Assembly: GCF_020829665.1 (NCBI RefSeq)
Contig: NZ_JAIVFT010000001.1
Span: 496,001-560,000, forward strand
Origin: Nostoc sp. CHAB 5824
GTDB lineage: Bacteria; Cyanobacteriota; Cyanobacteriia; Cyanobacteriales; Nostocaceae
Length of the DNA stretch: 64,000 bases
Direction of reading: 5' to 3'
Shown here: positions 62,701-64,000 of the stretch, piece by piece
Numbering within the stretch: the first letter of the stretch is position 1
Layout of the letters: every line of letters begins with the position of its first letter
The notes under the pieces: generated by a model
Told to the model about the DNA's origin: nothing
Database searches by the model: none
Seen by the model: the letters and a program-made list of their open reading frames with translations, nothing else
Program-made: the position numbers and the translations under genes

Positions 62701-64000
62701 TCCTGGCAATAAATTGATAGTTGCTTATCTCGTTCCGAAGCCAGGTGAGACTATTGTTAGCGATGAAATGCACAGCTTTATCAAGCAAAAGCTGCCCGAT
62801 TATATGTTGCCTTCTGTCTTTGTTATACTAGACTCTCTGCCACTTAATGCTAATGGCAAAGTTGATCGCAAAACCTTACCTGTACCTAATTTAACTAATG
62901 TTGAGATAGAAAAAACCTTTGCTACAGCAGAAGATTCATTGCAACTTCAGTTAACTAAAATCTGGGAAAATGTTTTAGGTATTCATCCTATTGGCATAAA
63001 AGACAACTTTTTTGATTTAGGAGGACACTCACTTCTAGCAGTACGTCTGTTTTCTCAAATTAATAAGATATTTGGTAAAAATCTACCTACAGCTATCCTC
63101 TTTCAAGCTCCTACTATTGAGCAATTAACTAATATTCTCCGCCAACAAGGATGCTCAACGCCTTGGTCTTCATTAATTCCCATTCAACTACAGGGATCTA
63201 AACTACCCTTTTTCTATATCCATTCACTATACGGGAATCTTTTCCACAGCCGCGAACTACTGGGTAATTTAGATTTAGATCAGCCAGTTTATGGGCTACA
63301 AGCACAGGGTTTAGATAGAAAACAGGCTCCTTATACTCGTATAGAAGATATGGCAGCTCACTATATCAAAGAAATACGTACTATTCAACCTCAAGGTCCT
63401 TATTTGTTGGGTGGTTGGTGTATCGGGGGTACAGTAGCATTTGAAATGGCTAGGCAACTTGAAATACAAGGGGAAAAGGTAGAATTGCTAGCTTTATTTG
63501 ATTGTTACCCTCCCCAAGTAAAATCAGGTGGAAATATCAAACGATCTTTCTTGGATAAATTGAAAAAGCGTTTCAGTCATTTCCTAATTAATTGGCAAGA
63601 CATAATTAAAAGGAATACGAGTCATATTGTTAGCTTAGAACCAAAACAGCAACTCATCTTTTTTGTTGATCGAGTCAATCACAGATTGCAAAATTCCCTT
63701 AGGGAAATTGTTTACAAGCTTCATCTGAAAATGCAACTACCTTTACCTATTTCTGTGCTAGATTTAGCTGTTCGAGATGCTAATACCCAAGCGCAAAGAA
63801 CTTACATAGCTAAGGATTATAATGGTAAAGTAACGCTTTTTTGGGCAATGGAAAGACCCGTAGAAGAGTATTATCTTATGGAGAAGTGGAAGGAACTAGC
63901 TACAGGTGGAATAGAAATTTACAAAACTCCTGGTTCTCACGATAGCATCATGTCATTACCCCATGTCTTAGTTTTGTCTGAGAAATTAAATAATTGCCTC
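59759..64000 (+). CDS. Terminal NRPS module: docking-C-A(valine code)-PCP-TE (runs off right edge)
   Basis: 1414 codons visible. TubC-like docking domain (1-55; MKTIHEFLSELRHLDVKLWV). C domain (60-510) with LHHIIADGWSS. A domain (530-1010): YTSGSTGIPKGV, NGYGPTENTT, YKTGDLTRYLPDG, NGKVDRKTL. The pocket again reads D-A-F-W-L-G-G-T-F-K, so valine. PCP with NFFDLGGHSLLAVRL (Ser near 1091). A type I thioesterase domain from about 1140 has IHSLYGNLFHSRELL, LLGGWCIGGTVAFEMA with Cys near 1221 in place of the usual Ser, and GSHDSIM with the catalytic His near the end. It should release the chain by hydrolysis or cyclisation. The stop lies beyond the window. Confidence 0.93.
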   Translation, partial: MKTIHEFLSELRHLDVKLWVEGSNLRYRAAKESLTPDLLTQMRERKAEILEFLLQANSAGSNNLPRILPNIRDGKLPLSFAQQRLWILEQFDPGNSVYNIPLAYRLTGSLNVALLEQCLVEIVRRHEILRVTFTSIDGQPSQVISPDITLNLPLVDLSQLPLEQREIEDKRLAAHEAQQPFNLVQGPLFRFKLLRLAEKEHVLLLILHHIIADGWSSEVFFQELTALYEAFAAGKTSPLPELSIQYTDFVQWQRQWLQGAVLESQLDYWKQQLSGNIPILELPSDRPRPPVQTYSGEICRQMLPQALTDALKAMSQQSGVTLFMTLLAAFKVLLHRYTGQEDILVGSPIAGRNQVETEGLMGLFVNTLVMRTDLSGNPSFREILDQVRQVALGAYDHQDLPFEKLVEELKPERDRSHSPLFQVMFAMNPPWTKGAERELPGLKIASTFGYTHSGTAKLDLTLVMRDTGKGLRASFEYNTDLFDEATIARMLGHFQTLLESILANPEQRISELPLLTLAERQQLLVEWNNTQTDYPRQACIHQLFEAQVESTPNAVAVVFAGQQLTYQQLNERANQLAHHLQSLGVGPDVMVGLCAERSFEMVIGLLGILKAGGAYVPLDPMYPQERLSLMLKDAQVKILLTQQHLLEKLPLCGAKVVYLDSDAGAMSTTGYAYAQHSQENTVSQTTPENLAYVIYTSGSTGIPKGVTVLHRGVVRLVKDTNYISIGAENVFLQLAPISFDASTFEIWGCLLNGAKLVIMPPHALSLQELAAALKYYRITILWLTAGLFNLMVDEYVEDLKQVRQLLAGGDVLSVPHIQKLLQAGGDCRLINGYGPTENTTFTCCYSLDSNTKINGSIPIGRPISNTQTYILDNNLQPVPIGIPGELYIGGDGLARGYLNQPELTTEKFISNPFKNSQSESKHLYKTGDLTRYLPDGNIEFLGRLDHQVKIRGFRIELGEIETMLGQHPAVQKNVAVVREDVPGNKLIVAYLVPKPGETIVSDEMHSFIKQKLPDYMLPSVFVILDSLPLNANGKVDRKTLPVPNLTNVEIEKTFATAEDSLQLQLTKIWENVLGIHPIGIKDNFFDLGGHSLLAVRLFSQINKIFGKNLPTAILFQAPTIEQLTNILRQQGCSTPWSSLIPIQLQGSKLPFFYIHSLYGNLFHSRELLGNLDLDQPVYGLQAQGLDRKQAPYTRIEDMAAHYIKEIRTIQPQGPYLLGGWCIGGTVAFEMARQLEIQGEKVELLALFDCYPPQVKSGGNIKRSFLDKLKKRFSHFLINWQDIIKRNTSHIVSLEPKQQLIFFVDRVNHRLQNSLREIVYKLHLKMQLPLPISVLDLAVRDANTQAQRTYIAKDYNGKVTLFWAMERPVEEYYLMEKWKELATGGIEIYKTPGSHDSIMSLPHVLVLSEKLNNCL

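Noticed and set aside
49208..64000. Microcystin, microginin or puwainaphycin cluster
   Set aside because: KS-AT-ACP-AMT is shared, but there is no fatty-acyl ligase, Adda-type module, flavin monooxygenase or matching A-domain order; the starter is a valine-type A domain.

Overview
The window is chromosomal DNA of a filamentous cyanobacterium, most likely Nostoc or a close relative. The evidence is the dense HIP1 octamers (GCGATCGC), the ndhL-DUF3007-trpA gene order, a group I intron in tRNA-Leu(UAA) whose variable stem is built of heptanucleotide repeats, a Psb34-type HLIP-like gene, a COP23 protein, heptamer tandem repeats and many small palindromic elements between genes. I cannot name the species from sequence alone.

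Layout. 0-2.4 kb: a BrnT-type toxin with the start of its partner, an HTH regulator, a small protein with a duplicated motif and a conserved hypothetical gene. 2.5-7.8 kb: a Ser/Thr kinase, a coiled-coil membrane protein, trpA, DUF3007, ndhL and the intron-bearing tRNA-Leu(UAA). 8-12 kb: an uncharacterised 439-aa protein, a UPF0104 membrane protein and two paralogous lipoproteins. 12-18.5 kb: a tandem 21-bp repeat, a TIR-AAA gene overlapping an AAA-WD40 gene (14 blades, with a palindromic element inserted in frame), and a DUF4351 remnant. 18.6-30 kb: mtnP, a metallophosphoesterase, a divergent cytosine deaminase / nucleoside hydrolase pair, an AlbA_2/HATPase-type regulator, a Nudix gene cut by an in-frame stop, a DgcA/DgcN-like pair, psb34, a Uma2 nuclease and a COP23 protein.

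30.7-45.3 kb: three giant secreted-type proteins (1687, 1807 and 1035 aa) with C-terminal RTX-like repeats. They combine endonuclease/exonuclease/phosphatase domains, esterase-like phytase domains, a beta-propeller phytase and a glycerophosphodiester phosphodiesterase. Together they look like an extracellular set for releasing phosphate from DNA, phytate and phospholipid head groups.

46.0-64.0 kb: a six-gene hybrid NRPS/PKS operon that continues past the right edge. It comprises an acyltransferase-3 protein, a starter A-PCP (valine code), KS-AT-ACP-aminotransferase, a cupin/JmjC-type oxygenase, C-A-NMT-PCP (glycine code, so sarcosine) and C-A-PCP-TE (valine code, with a Cys nucleophile in the TE). 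Read colinearly this gives Val + malonate (beta-aminated) + N-methyl-Gly + Val, with possible hydroxylation and acylation. I do not recognise this architecture as a described pathway; it is the best candidate for an undescribed system here.
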